DNA of 11,522 nt, taken from assembly GCA_001917895.1 (NCBI GenBank), contig MNEW01000039.1, forward strand, positions 9,153-20,674, read 5' to 3'. Below are positions 1 through 6,500 of the stretch, piece by piece. The position numbers and the translations under genes were made by a program. The stretch's first letter is position 1. The number at the start of each line of letters is the position of its first letter. The notes under the pieces are model-generated. The model did no database searches and had not been told where the DNA came from. It saw only the letters and a list, made by a program, of their open reading frames with translations. Origin of the DNA: Actinobacteria bacterium 13_1_40CM_66_12. GTDB lineage: Bacteria; Chloroflexota; Dormibacteria; Dormibacterales; Dormibacteraceae.

Positions 1-467
1 TCCGCCATTACGGGCCCCCGATCATCGACCCGAGCCTTCAGCACCCCGAGAACGGGATCGATTTTGCGATCCGGGTACCGCGACTGGGGTACTTCGCGGC
101 GGTCAAGGAGGGCATCTCCAGCTCCGTCCTGTACGCAAGCCCGGGCCACTATCCGAACACCGTCTGGCCAGGCGACCCGGGCACCGTGGGGGTGGCCGCA
201 CACAACGTGTACTGGATCAACTTCCCCCAGCTGGCGCCGGGGGATGAGATCGATCTCGAGACCCGCTACGGCGATTTCAAGTACCACGTCACCGGATCCA
301 TGATCGTGAGCCCGAACAACCGATCCGTGCTGATCCCGGATGCGCCCGGATACCACCTCACGCTCACCACCTGCTGGCCGCTCTGGGCAGGCGCCTTCGC
401 GACCCAGCGGTACGTGATCTTCACCGACCAGTACTTGCCACGCATGGAGCCCCGCGGCTACACGTAA
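1..467 (+). CDS. Sortase family transpeptidase, C-terminal part (5' truncated by window edge)
   Basis: This is the catalytic domain of a sortase, a cysteine transpeptidase that cleaves a sorting motif and joins surface proteins to the cell wall or to each other. The frame is open from position 3 to a TAA at 465-467 (154 visible residues). All three catalytic elements are visible: His in VAAHNVYW (nt 201-203), Cys in TLTTCWP (nt 372-374) and Arg in ATQRYVIF (nt 408-410). The segment IRVPRLGYFAAVKEG near the start is the usual first sortase strand region. The spacing of His, Cys and Arg and the TLTTC form resemble class D/E sortases of Gram-positive actinobacteria; the class is my inference. 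The N-terminal membrane anchor lies outside the window. No sorting-signal substrate gene is visible nearby, so its target is unknown. arsC starts 11 nt downstream on the same strand. Confidence 0.85.
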   Translation, partial: RHYGPPIIDPSLQHPENGIDFAIRVPRLGYFAAVKEGISSSVLYASPGHYPNTVWPGDPGTVGVAAHNVYWINFPQLAPGDEIDLETRYGDFKYHVTGSMIVSPNNRSVLIPDAPGYHLTLTTCWPLWAGAFATQRYVIFTDQYLPRMEPRGYT

Positions 468-478
468 CCTAGGCTCCG

Positions 479-895
479 ATGAAGGCCGACGCTCCTGAGG
501 TTCTCTTCGTTTGCGTGCACAACGCTGGTCGGAGCCAGATGGCGGCGGCGCTGCTCGAACGGCATGCGGGCGATCGTGTGCACATCCGCTCGGCCGGCAG
601 CGAACCGGCCGGCTCGCTCAATCCGCGGGTGGTCGAGGCGATGCGTGAGATCGGCCTGGACATCAGCCGCGAGTTTCCAAAGCCGCTCACAGACGAATTC
701 GTGCGCGCGGCAGATGTGGTGATAACGATGGGCTGCGGCGACGCTTGCCCGATCTATCCAGGCAAGAGATATGAAGACTGGGAGCTCGACGACCCCGCCG
801 GGAAGGACATCGACACGGTGCGCCGCATCAGGAACGAGATCGACGTTCGCATCAAGAGGCTGGTTGAAGATCTGGTCCCGAGCCGCACCGTTTAA
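479..895 (+). CDS. arsC: Arsenate reductase, low-molecular-weight phosphatase-like (ArsC)
   Basis: Reduces arsenate to arsenite in the cytoplasm using a cysteine relay on the low-molecular-weight tyrosine phosphatase fold. The protein has 138 residues, normal for the family. The P-loop is C12-V-H-N-A-G-R18 (CX5R) directly after the first strand. The redox cysteines that follow are C86 and C90 in TMGCGDACP, and the acidic DDP motif (D104-D105) supplies the general acid. The stretch MGCGDACPIYPGKRYEDWELDDP is typical of actinobacterial ArsC proteins. Whether the final reductant is thioredoxin or mycothiol cannot be read from sequence. There is no clear Shine-Dalgarno before the ATG; a TAACCT (465-470) lies 8 nt upstream, so a leaderless transcript or coupling to the sortase is possible. 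The 3' end overlaps convergent arsR by 4 nt (TTAA, 892-895). Confidence 0.93.
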   Translation: MKADAPEVLFVCVHNAGRSQMAAALLERHAGDRVHIRSAGSEPAGSLNPRVVEAMREIGLDISREFPKPLTDEFVRAADVVITMGCGDACPIYPGKRYEDWELDDPAGKDIDTVRRIRNEIDVRIKRLVEDLVPSRTV

Positions 896-1230
896 GCGAT
901 CAGTCTGCTCAGCAGCTGTCTAGTCGCCGGCTCGATGGCGGAGGCGAGCCGGTAGTACGTCCAGATCCCGCGCTTCTCCGATTCGACCAGGCCCGCTTCC
1001 TTCAGCTTGCTCATGTGATGAGAGAGCGTCGGCTGGCTGAGGTCGAGGCCCGCCGTGAAGTCGCAGATGCAGATGGGAGTCTTAGCCTTCCAGAGCGACG
1101 CCACCATCGTGAGCCGCGTCGGGTCCGCCAGAGCTTTCATGAGCGTCGAGGTGTCCTCAGCCCACTTCTCGTCGACGTCAGGCAGACCGCAGCACACGCC
1201 TCGCTGCCGGACGACCGGGAGCGTCTTCAT
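892..1230 (-). CDS. arsR: ArsR/SmtB-family arsenite-responsive repressor
   Basis: Winged-helix repressor that leaves its operator when As(III) binds. It has a family-typical core (ALADPTRLTMVASL), the metal-site helix PICICD, the recognition helix LDLSQPTLSHHMSKLKEAGLV and the wing ESEKRGIWTYYRL. I chose the ATG at 1230 (112 residues) over the longest start at 1269, because the 1269 start lies inside an operator copy and a -10 (TACAAT, minus strand, 1243-1248) sits 12 nt before the 1230 ATG. With this start the cysteines are C13, C14, C54 and C56. That layout, an N-terminal CC pair plus a cysteine in the DNA-binding helix, resembles the three-cysteine site described for Corynebacterium glutamicum ArsR and differs from the CxCxxC of E. 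coli ArsR. The gene diverges from arsM and converges on arsC. It probably controls itself and arsM through the operators at 1258-1273 and 1296-1311. Confidence 0.92.
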   Translation of the reverse strand: MKTLPVVRQRGVCCGLPDVDEKWAEDTSTLMKALADPTRLTMVASLWKAKTPICICDFTAGLDLSQPTLSHHMSKLKEAGLVESEKRGIWTYYRLASAIEPATRQLLSRLIA

Positions 1231-1242
1231 CGCCACGCGCTC

Positions 1243-1248
1243 ATTGTA
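1243..1248 (-). promoter_or_regulatory. Candidate -10 element for arsR
   Basis: Reads TACAAT on the minus strand, 12 nt before the ATG at 1230. A start 6-8 nt downstream would leave a leader of about 5 nt and no room for a Shine-Dalgarno. No convincing -35 was found at 17 nt. The operator copy at 1258-1273 lies just upstream, where it could block polymerase. Confidence 0.4.
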
Positions 1249-1257
1249 ACGGAACCC

Positions 1258-1273
1258 ATAGACATTCATCGAT
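1258..1273. promoter_or_regulatory. ArsR operator, copy 1 (imperfect ATCGA-N6-TCGAT)
   Basis: The sequence is ATAGA-CATTCA-TCGAT, an inverted repeat with one mismatch in the left arm. It shares 13 identical bases (GACATTCATCGAT) with copy 2, centred 38 bp away. It covers the -35 of the arsM promoter and the upstream face of the arsR promoter, so bound ArsR could repress both genes. The role is inferred from position and from ArsR-family habits. Confidence 0.7.
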
Positions 1274-1288
1274 TGGTAATGTTAGGAT
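1259..1288 (+). promoter_or_regulatory. Candidate sigma70-type promoter for arsM
   Basis: The -35 is TAGACA (1259-1264, five of six consensus bases), then an 18-nt spacer and a -10 of TAGGAT (1283-1288, four of six). The expected start is near 1295, at the edge of operator copy 2. The -35 lies inside operator copy 1. Confidence 0.55.
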
Positions 1289-1295
1289 CGCATCC

Positions 1296-1311
1296 ATCGA
1301 CATTCATCGAT
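1296..1311. promoter_or_regulatory. ArsR operator, copy 2 (perfect ATCGA-N6-TCGAT)
   Basis: The sequence is ATCGA-CATTCA-TCGAT with perfect 5-bp arms. It lies at the predicted arsM transcription start and directly before the arsM ribosome binding site. A dimeric winged-helix repressor bound here would block arsM initiation. Confidence 0.75.
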
Positions 1312-1317
1312 AGGAGG
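1312..1317 (+). promoter_or_regulatory. Strong ribosome binding site of arsM
   Basis: AGGAGG, 6 nt before the ATG at 1324. This fixes the arsM start against a much longer open frame that runs back to 1015 through arsR. It is among the best Shine-Dalgarno matches in the window. Confidence 0.9.
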
Positions 1318-1323
1318 CCGAGC

Positions 1324-2085
1324 ATGAGCGAAGTCCAAGAGGCGGTTCGATCCAGGTATGCAAGCGTCGCCAAGCAGATAGCCCTGACTCCGCTAGGTGC
1401 CCTCGACGCGAGCGCCGGCTGCTGCCAGGCCGACGGGCCCGATTGCGGTTGCTCTGGTTCCTATTCTGCCGCCGACCTCGAGGCGGTCGGTCTCAAGGAA
1501 TCCGTGAGTCTCGGCTGCGGCAACCCAACCTTGCTCGCGGAGCTGGAGCCGGGCCAAATCGTGCTCGATCTCGGATCAGGCGCGGGCCTCGACGTTTTGA
1601 TTTCGGCGAAGCGCGTCGGTCCCGGCGGGCACGCGTACGGCGTCGACATGACAGACGAGATGCTGGCGCTCGCCAATGCGAACCGCGACCGGTCCGGCCT
1701 CACCAACGCCACGTTTCTCAAGGGCACCATCGAGAACGTTCCGCTGCCGGCCGCATCGGTCGACGTCGTGATCTCGAACTGCGTGATCAACCTGGCCGAG
1801 GACAAGGGCGCCGCGATCAAAGAAGCGTTCCGGGTCCTCCGACCCGGTGGGCTCTTCGCCGTCGCGGACATGGTCGAGCTGGAACCCTTGGACGCCACGA
1901 TCAAGAAGCGGTTGGACTCATGGGCCGGCTGCCTCTCCGGGACGATCCCGATCGAGGAGTACCGCGCCGCACTCGTCGAGGCCGGGTTCCAGGATCCCCA
2001 CTTCAACGTACACGCCACCGAAGAGATGGCCGGAGTCGACGGCAAGGTAGGCAGCGCATACATCCGCGCACGAAAGCCGAGCTAG
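1324..2085 (+). CDS. arsM: Arsenite S-adenosylmethionine methyltransferase (ArsM)
   Basis: Transfers methyl groups from S-adenosylmethionine to As(III), giving methylated and volatile arsenicals. It has 253 residues, close to the usual bacterial length. The SAM-binding motif is VLDLGSGAGLDVL (80-92), with the acidic ribose-binding YGVDMTDEML after it. The arsenic-binding cysteines are C65 in SLGCGNP, C153 in SNCVINL and C203 in WAGCLSG, matching the three invariant ArsM cysteines. An N-terminal cluster (C33, C34, C41, C43) fits the additional family cysteine region. The motif RVLRPGG (170-176) is the usual class I methyltransferase post-fold element. The gene is preceded by a strong ribosome binding site and two ArsR operators, so arsenite should induce it. 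It converges on the MinD-like gene with only 6 nt between the stop codons. Confidence 0.95.
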   Translation: MSEVQEAVRSRYASVAKQIALTPLGALDASAGCCQADGPDCGCSGSYSAADLEAVGLKESVSLGCGNPTLLAELEPGQIVLDLGSGAGLDVLISAKRVGPGGHAYGVDMTDEMLALANANRDRSGLTNATFLKGTIENVPLPAASVDVVISNCVINLAEDKGAAIKEAFRVLRPGGLFAVADMVELEPLDATIKKRLDSWAGCLSGTIPIEEYRAALVEAGFQDPHFNVHATEEMAGVDGKVGSAYIRARKPS

Positions 2086-2091
2086 AAACGA

Positions 2092-3255
2092 TTACGCCGG
2101 CTCAGCCGCTCCGGGCACCGATCTGCCCAGCGAGAATCCTGTGGCGACCTCGCCTGTCAGAGCGAGTATCTCTTCGTCAGCCGCCCGCGATATCAGCCTC
2201 CAATCGAAGATGCCACCGCTCTTGAGGTGCGGATCCTGGCTGACGCGAAGGCACGCTCGCACCCAGTGGCGAAAGTAACCTTCCATCCCGCTCACGTCGA
2301 CCTGGGTATCTCTGACCACGCGATTGATCACTACGACCGCCCGCTCGCGCACCCACTCCACGCCGCGGCTGTCGGCCACGAACTCGAGGGTGAACGCTCC
2401 TAGCTCGGCGCCATCGAGCTCGGCGGGCGCGACGACGACGAGCTGATCGCAAACGCGCTCGAGGATGAACTTGGTCGTCTCGTCAAGGAGCCCGGTGCCG
2501 AGGTCGAGGATGATGATGTCGAAGTAGCGTTCGAGCACGCCGAAGACCCTGTTGTAGTCGTTGGCGCTCAACGCCTTACGAATCCGCGGATCGGTCGGAG
2601 CAGTCATCACCTCCAGACGCGATTCGGGGACGTGCGTGGTAAACCGATGCAGCATCGGAAGCGTCAAATCCTGGTCCCGGTCGATCTCGGAGCTGTCGAG
2701 AAAATCGATGAGGTCTTTGATCGAACGGTCGTGGTGTGTTGGAACACGGCTGCGAAAAGTGCCGTGATGCGGATTGCATTCGACCGCGATGATCCGATCG
2801 TTGCGGAGCAGGCCCATCTTGCTGGCCACCAGCAGCGCCATCGTGGATTTGCCCACGCCGCCTTTGGCCGAGGCGACCGCGAGGTGAACAGGCGGATCGG
2901 AGACCGGCGTCCGCGCCATGTTGAGCAGGCGGAGGTGTCGGAGCTCGGCGGCGCTCGGACCCAGGTTGATCCGGCCCCCGCTCAGGTCGTACAGCCTGCG
3001 AGCGATACCGGTGTCGGGGACCTCGGTGCGGGACTTGACGTACTGGCCGGGCATGAACTTGGGCGTCCCGTCGGCAGGCGAGGGCGCAGCCTCAGGCCGG
3101 TCGACCGGAGCGGCTTCCGAAACCACAGCCGTCGATCCCGCCGATCCCGTCGATCCCGTCGATCCCTCGGAACCCTCTGCGTCCACCGCCTTCGGCAGTG
3201 GCTGCCACTCGCGGCCGTTCCACCACCACCGGCCGTCCGCACTGATCAGGCGCAT
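2092..3255 (-). CDS. MinD/ParA-like ATPase linked to the type VII secretion locus
   Basis: A 387-residue P-loop ATPase of the MinD/ParA class. The N-terminus has a tryptophan-rich motif (DGRWWWNGREWQPLP, 7-21) like the short DGxWWWxGxxW motifs of many actinobacterial membrane-associated proteins. A low-complexity Gly-Ser-Thr/Pro-Ala linker (about 25-65) follows. The ATPase domain starts near 122 with a canonical deviant Walker A KGGVGKST (131-138); both the signature lysine K131 and K136 are present. VECNPHHG (158-165) and IIILDLGTG (247-255) occupy the switch positions. The layout, a disordered N-terminus plus a MinD domain beside EccC, recalls EspI of mycobacterial ESX loci, but orthology is not shown. 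The ATG at 3255 lacks a Shine-Dalgarno; TAATAA lies 12 nt upstream. It is divergent from the small membrane protein and convergent with arsM. Confidence 0.85.
   Translation of the reverse strand: MRLISADGRWWWNGREWQPLPKAVDAEGSEGSTGSTGSAGSTAVVSEAAPVDRPEAAPSPADGTPKFMPGQYVKSRTEVPDTGIARRLYDLSGGRINLGPSAAELRHLRLLNMARTPVSDPPVHLAVASAKGGVGKSTMALLVASKMGLLRNDRIIAVECNPHHGTFRSRVPTHHDRSIKDLIDFLDSSEIDRDQDLTLPMLHRFTTHVPESRLEVMTAPTDPRIRKALSANDYNRVFGVLERYFDIIILDLGTGLLDETTKFILERVCDQLVVVAPAELDGAELGAFTLEFVADSRGVEWVRERAVVVINRVVRDTQVDVSGMEGYFRHWVRACLRVSQDPHLKSGGIFDWRLISRAADEEILALTGEVATGFSLGRSVPGAAEPA
3131..3175. repeat. 9-bp tandem repeat encoding Gly-Ser-Thr units
   Basis: Four near-identical 9-mers (GTCGATCCC, second copy GCCGATCCC) and a fifth diverged unit lie inside the MinD-like gene. 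Read on the minus strand they encode the linker GSEGSTGSTGSAGST. The 9-bp unit keeps the frame, so copy number can change without breaking the gene. Confidence 0.85.
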
Positions 3256-3283
3256 TCCGGATTCAGCTTATTACTGTGGCTGG

Positions 3284-3304
3284 CCTCCCCACCCTGTGGG
3301 GAGG
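3284..3304. repeat. Perfect inverted repeat in the divergent MinD-like / small-protein promoter region
   Basis: CCTCCCCAC, 3-nt loop CCT, then GTGGGGAGG: nine perfect pairs. It lies in the middle of the 96-bp gap between two divergent starts. No T-tract follows on either strand, so a terminator is unlikely. Its central place between two promoters suggests an operator for a dimeric regulator. That role is inferred. Confidence 0.7.
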
Positions 3305-3338
3305 TGGCCCCGGCCGCAGGCCCGGGACAGAGGGGAGC

Positions 3339-3344
3339 TAGATT
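3339..3344 (+). promoter_or_regulatory. Candidate -10 for a leaderless small-protein transcript
   Basis: TAGATT, 7 nt before the ATG at 3352, so transcription would begin at or next to the start codon. The only purine-rich stretch (GGGGAG, 3332-3337) is 14 nt away, too far for a normal ribosome binding site. No -35 was recognised. Confidence 0.35.
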
Positions 3345-3351
3345 TAGCACG

Positions 3352-3546
3352 ATGCCCGACTTGAAGCCGGAGGAGGTGCTGGAGATCGAAGCGGATCGGC
3401 GGCGCCGCGTGACCGAAGCGTTCCGGCTCGGAACCGAAGCGTCGACCGCCGGGGCGGGACTTTCATGGATCGGACCGCTTGCGGCCGGGGCCGCCATCGC
3501 AGCCGCCGTGGCTGTGATCGTCGGGATTATCGCTCTCGTACGCTGA
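3352..3546 (+). CDS. Small single-pass membrane protein of the type VII locus, family not recognised
   Basis: A 64-residue protein. Residues 1-33 are charged and likely helical (KPEEVLEIEADRRRRVTEAFRLGTEA). Residues about 39-62 form one hydrophobic segment (WIGPLAAGAAIAAAVAVIVGIIAL) ending in VR, so it looks tail-anchored with the charged part in the cytoplasm. The codons favour G/C at the third position as in its neighbours, and the start fits a leaderless -10. A longer frame covering it from 2632 is the antisense shadow of the MinD-like gene. It sits between the MinD-like gene (divergent) and eccC (convergent, overlapping by 20 nt), so a role in the secretion machine is plausible, for example as a membrane tether or assembly factor. 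I do not recognise a family and infer the role only from position. Confidence 0.7.
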   Translation: MPDLKPEEVLEIEADRRRRVTEAFRLGTEASTAGAGLSWIGPLAAGAAIAAAVAVIVGIIALVR

Positions 3547-6500
3547 CCGCGACCTGTACGAGCGCAGGCCGCTCGTGACGCCGCACCAAAAGACCTCTCC
3601 CAGGCGGCTGCGCCGAGCTCCGGTGTGACCCCAGCAACGGCCCTTCGCCAGGATCGCCGCTGAGGAGAAGGCCCGGTGTTCCGAGCTCGCGAAGGCGCAA
3701 TAACAGCGGTTCGAGAATCCCCCGACCCGCCCCACCGGTGCGCCGCGCCGCGACTATGTGTAGGCCGACATCCTTGGCCTGGGCCAGCAGCGAAACGAAT
3801 GGCTGGAGGGGGCTTCCGCTCGGGGTGACGACGAGGTCGTAATCGTCTACGACGACGTACACGTCGGGGCCCTTCCACCAGCTGCGCGCGCGCAGCTTCT
3901 CGATCGACAGGTCGGCGGGCGGCAGGCGCTTGTTCAGAACCTGCGCCGTCTCCGCCACCTGCGCGACGGCGGCCGGCTCGGCGCCCGCATAACCGAGCAG
4001 GTATTCGGGTGGCACCACGCCAAGCAGAGTGCGTCGGTAGTCGACGAGAAGGATCTGGGCCTGGCTCGGCGACTGGCGCGCCATCAGGCCCAACAGGAAT
4101 GAGCGCAGGACATTGGTCTTGCCCGATTCGCCGTCTCCGAAGACCAGGAAATGCGGGTCGCTTCCCACCAGGTCGAGCCATACGACGTCGAGGTCGCGCT
4201 CGGAAAGCCCAATCGGCACGCCCCCTTTGTCGCGTGCGGTGACTCCGGGCAGGTCTTTGAGACCGATCTCGTGTGGCAGCACGAGCACCGGCCGCGCCCC
4301 CGAACCCGCCCAGGCTGCAGCGACTTGCGCCACCAGATCCTCCAGTGCCGGCTGCATGCCGGACGCGTCTGCGCCGCCGTCGATGCGTGGCATGGCCGTC
4401 TGGAAATGAAGGCTGTCCGCGGTCATGCCGCGTCCCGGTATACCTTTGGCCACGTTCTCCGCAGCCCGGCGATTGATCGCGGACTCCATGGGATCGTGCA
4501 GCCGGAGCTCGAGACGGCCGCCGATCGACTCCCTGAGCGCGGAGCGGACGTCGACCCACCGACTCGCGGTCATGATCAAGTGGACACCGTAACCAAGGCC
4601 TCTGGCCGCAATCTCCTGGATGGGAGCTTCCAGGTCCTCGAACTCCTGCCGCAGCGCGGGCCAGTTGTCGACGACGAGAAAGACGTCGTGCCAGCCGTCT
4701 CCGCCCAGATCGCCGCTTTCGCGACGCGAGCGCAGAGTCTGTGGTGAATCGATCCCCACGGCTTTGAACCGGGCTTCGCGCTCGTCGAGCAGGGCCGCCA
4801 CCTCGGCCACCGTGCGTCGGACACGCTCTGGGTCCTGGCGCCCGGCCGCGCCCCCGACATGTGGCAAGCCGCCCAGTACCGACAGCCCACCACCGCCATA
4901 GTCGATGCAGTAGAACTGCGCCTCTTGGGGCGTGTGCGTGAGAGCGAAGCTGGCGATCAGGGTTCTCAGCAGCGTCGTTTTCCCGGTTAGGGCCGCACCC
5001 ACGACAAGCAGGTGGCCGGCCGAGCCGGCGAGGTCGACCGCAAGCACGTCGCGCGCCTGCTCCGCGGGCAGGTCGACCAGGCCAACTGGTACCGACTGCC
5101 GGCCGGAGCCGGCCCAGCTGGTCGCGCTCAATCCGCGTTCACGCCTTTTTCGGATGTCTCCAAGCAGCTGATCGAGCGCAACCGTGCGCTCGAGCGGTGG
5201 AAGCCAGACCTGATGGACCCTCTCCGCGGCGTCGCGGAGCTGTGAGACCACGACATCGAGCACGCTGGGGCCCTCAGTGGCCGGCTCGTGGTCTTCCTGC
5301 GGGCGCACGACCGGCTCGCCGAAGGCGAGGCTGAATGGGCGGGGGCGGGGTGGTGCGTCGGTGGAGTCTTGCGGCGCGGAGTAAGGCTGGCTTACCAGGG
5401 CCGCGCGAAATCGCGTGTACGCAGTGGTCCCGACTTTCAGATAGGCCGAACCGGCAATCGGAGGCAGCTCGTACGCGTCGGGGACCCCGAGAACCGTGCG
5501 GCTCTCAGCGGCGCTGAATGTGCGAAGCGCGATTCGGTAGCTTAGGTGTCCTTCGAGGCCGCGCAGACGACCTTCGTCGAGTTGCTGCGAGCAAAGGAGC
5601 AGGTGCATGCCCAGACTGCGGCCGAGGCGTCCCACCGCCACGAAGAGGTCGATGAAGTCCGGCTTCGATGTCAGCAGCTCACCAAACTCGTCCACCATCA
5701 AGACGAGATATGGAAGGGGCGGCAAGGCATCCCCAGCTGCGCGCCGGCGGTGATAGTCACGCAGCGAAGCCAGGTTGCCGGCCTTTCGCAGCAGCTCCTG
5801 GCGGCGCCTGATCTCTCCGAAGAGCGCAGCGTGCATGCGATCGACCATGGCGAGGTCGTCGGCCAGGTTGGTGATCACGCCGGCCACGTGCGGAAGATCC
5901 TGAAGCCCGGCAAACGCCGCCCCACCCTTGAAGTCGACCAGCACGAATGCGAGCAGGTCCGGCGGGTGCGTGAGCGCGAGCCCGGTGACCACCGTCCGCA
6001 GCAGCTCGCTCTTGCCCGAGCCGGTGGCGCCGATCACCAAACCGTGCGGGCCGTCGCCTCCAAGCGCCGACTCTTTGAGGTCTAGAAGCACGGCACCGCC
6101 CTGGCTGCTGACGCCGATCGGTGTCCTCAGGTTGTCAGCCGAGGCCCGCGTGCGCCAGATGACGGCGGGATCGAGCCTGGCGACGTCTCGAATGTCCAGC
6201 AGATCGGTCAGAGAGATTGCGCCGGCGAGGCGCCGGGAACCAGGCTCCTCTAACAGTCGAAGCGGCGCCAGCCGGCGGGCGATGGCTTCGGCGGCGGCCG
6301 GGCCGAGGCGGTCGGGCCGACCTTCGATGCGCGGTCCCGATGATTCGACTTCCAGCCGGGCGGCGGCGACGCCGACCCGCACATCGACCTCGTTGGGTTC
6401 CGCGGCCGCGCTCTCGGCGAGGATGACCAACGAAGTCCGCGACGGGGTTCGTCGCAAGGTCGCGATCGCCTCCGGAGCGGGAACCACGCCGTCGGCGAGC

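Noticed and set aside
2092..2112. CGGC-TCA-GCCG as a terminator between arsM and the MinD-like gene
   Set aside because: The stem is only 4 bp, has no T-tract and lies inside the coding sequence of the minus-strand gene.
1443..2225. 260-codon plus frame inside arsM
   Set aside because: The translation is arginine-rich with no recognisable domain, and it overlaps an unambiguous ArsM frame.
3284..3304. Hairpin as an intrinsic terminator
   Set aside because: No U-tract follows on either strand, and it lies upstream of both divergent genes.
2632..3351. Long plus-strand frame antisense to the MinD-like gene
   Set aside because: It reads arginine- and serine-rich low-complexity protein (repeated RRSR) opposite a clear MinD domain. 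Only its last 64 codons from 3352 look like a gene.
3246..4559. 437-codon minus frame over eccC
   Set aside because: It is a GC-driven shadow rich in Arg, Pro and Ala; the eccC frame on the same strand carries all the ATPase motifs.
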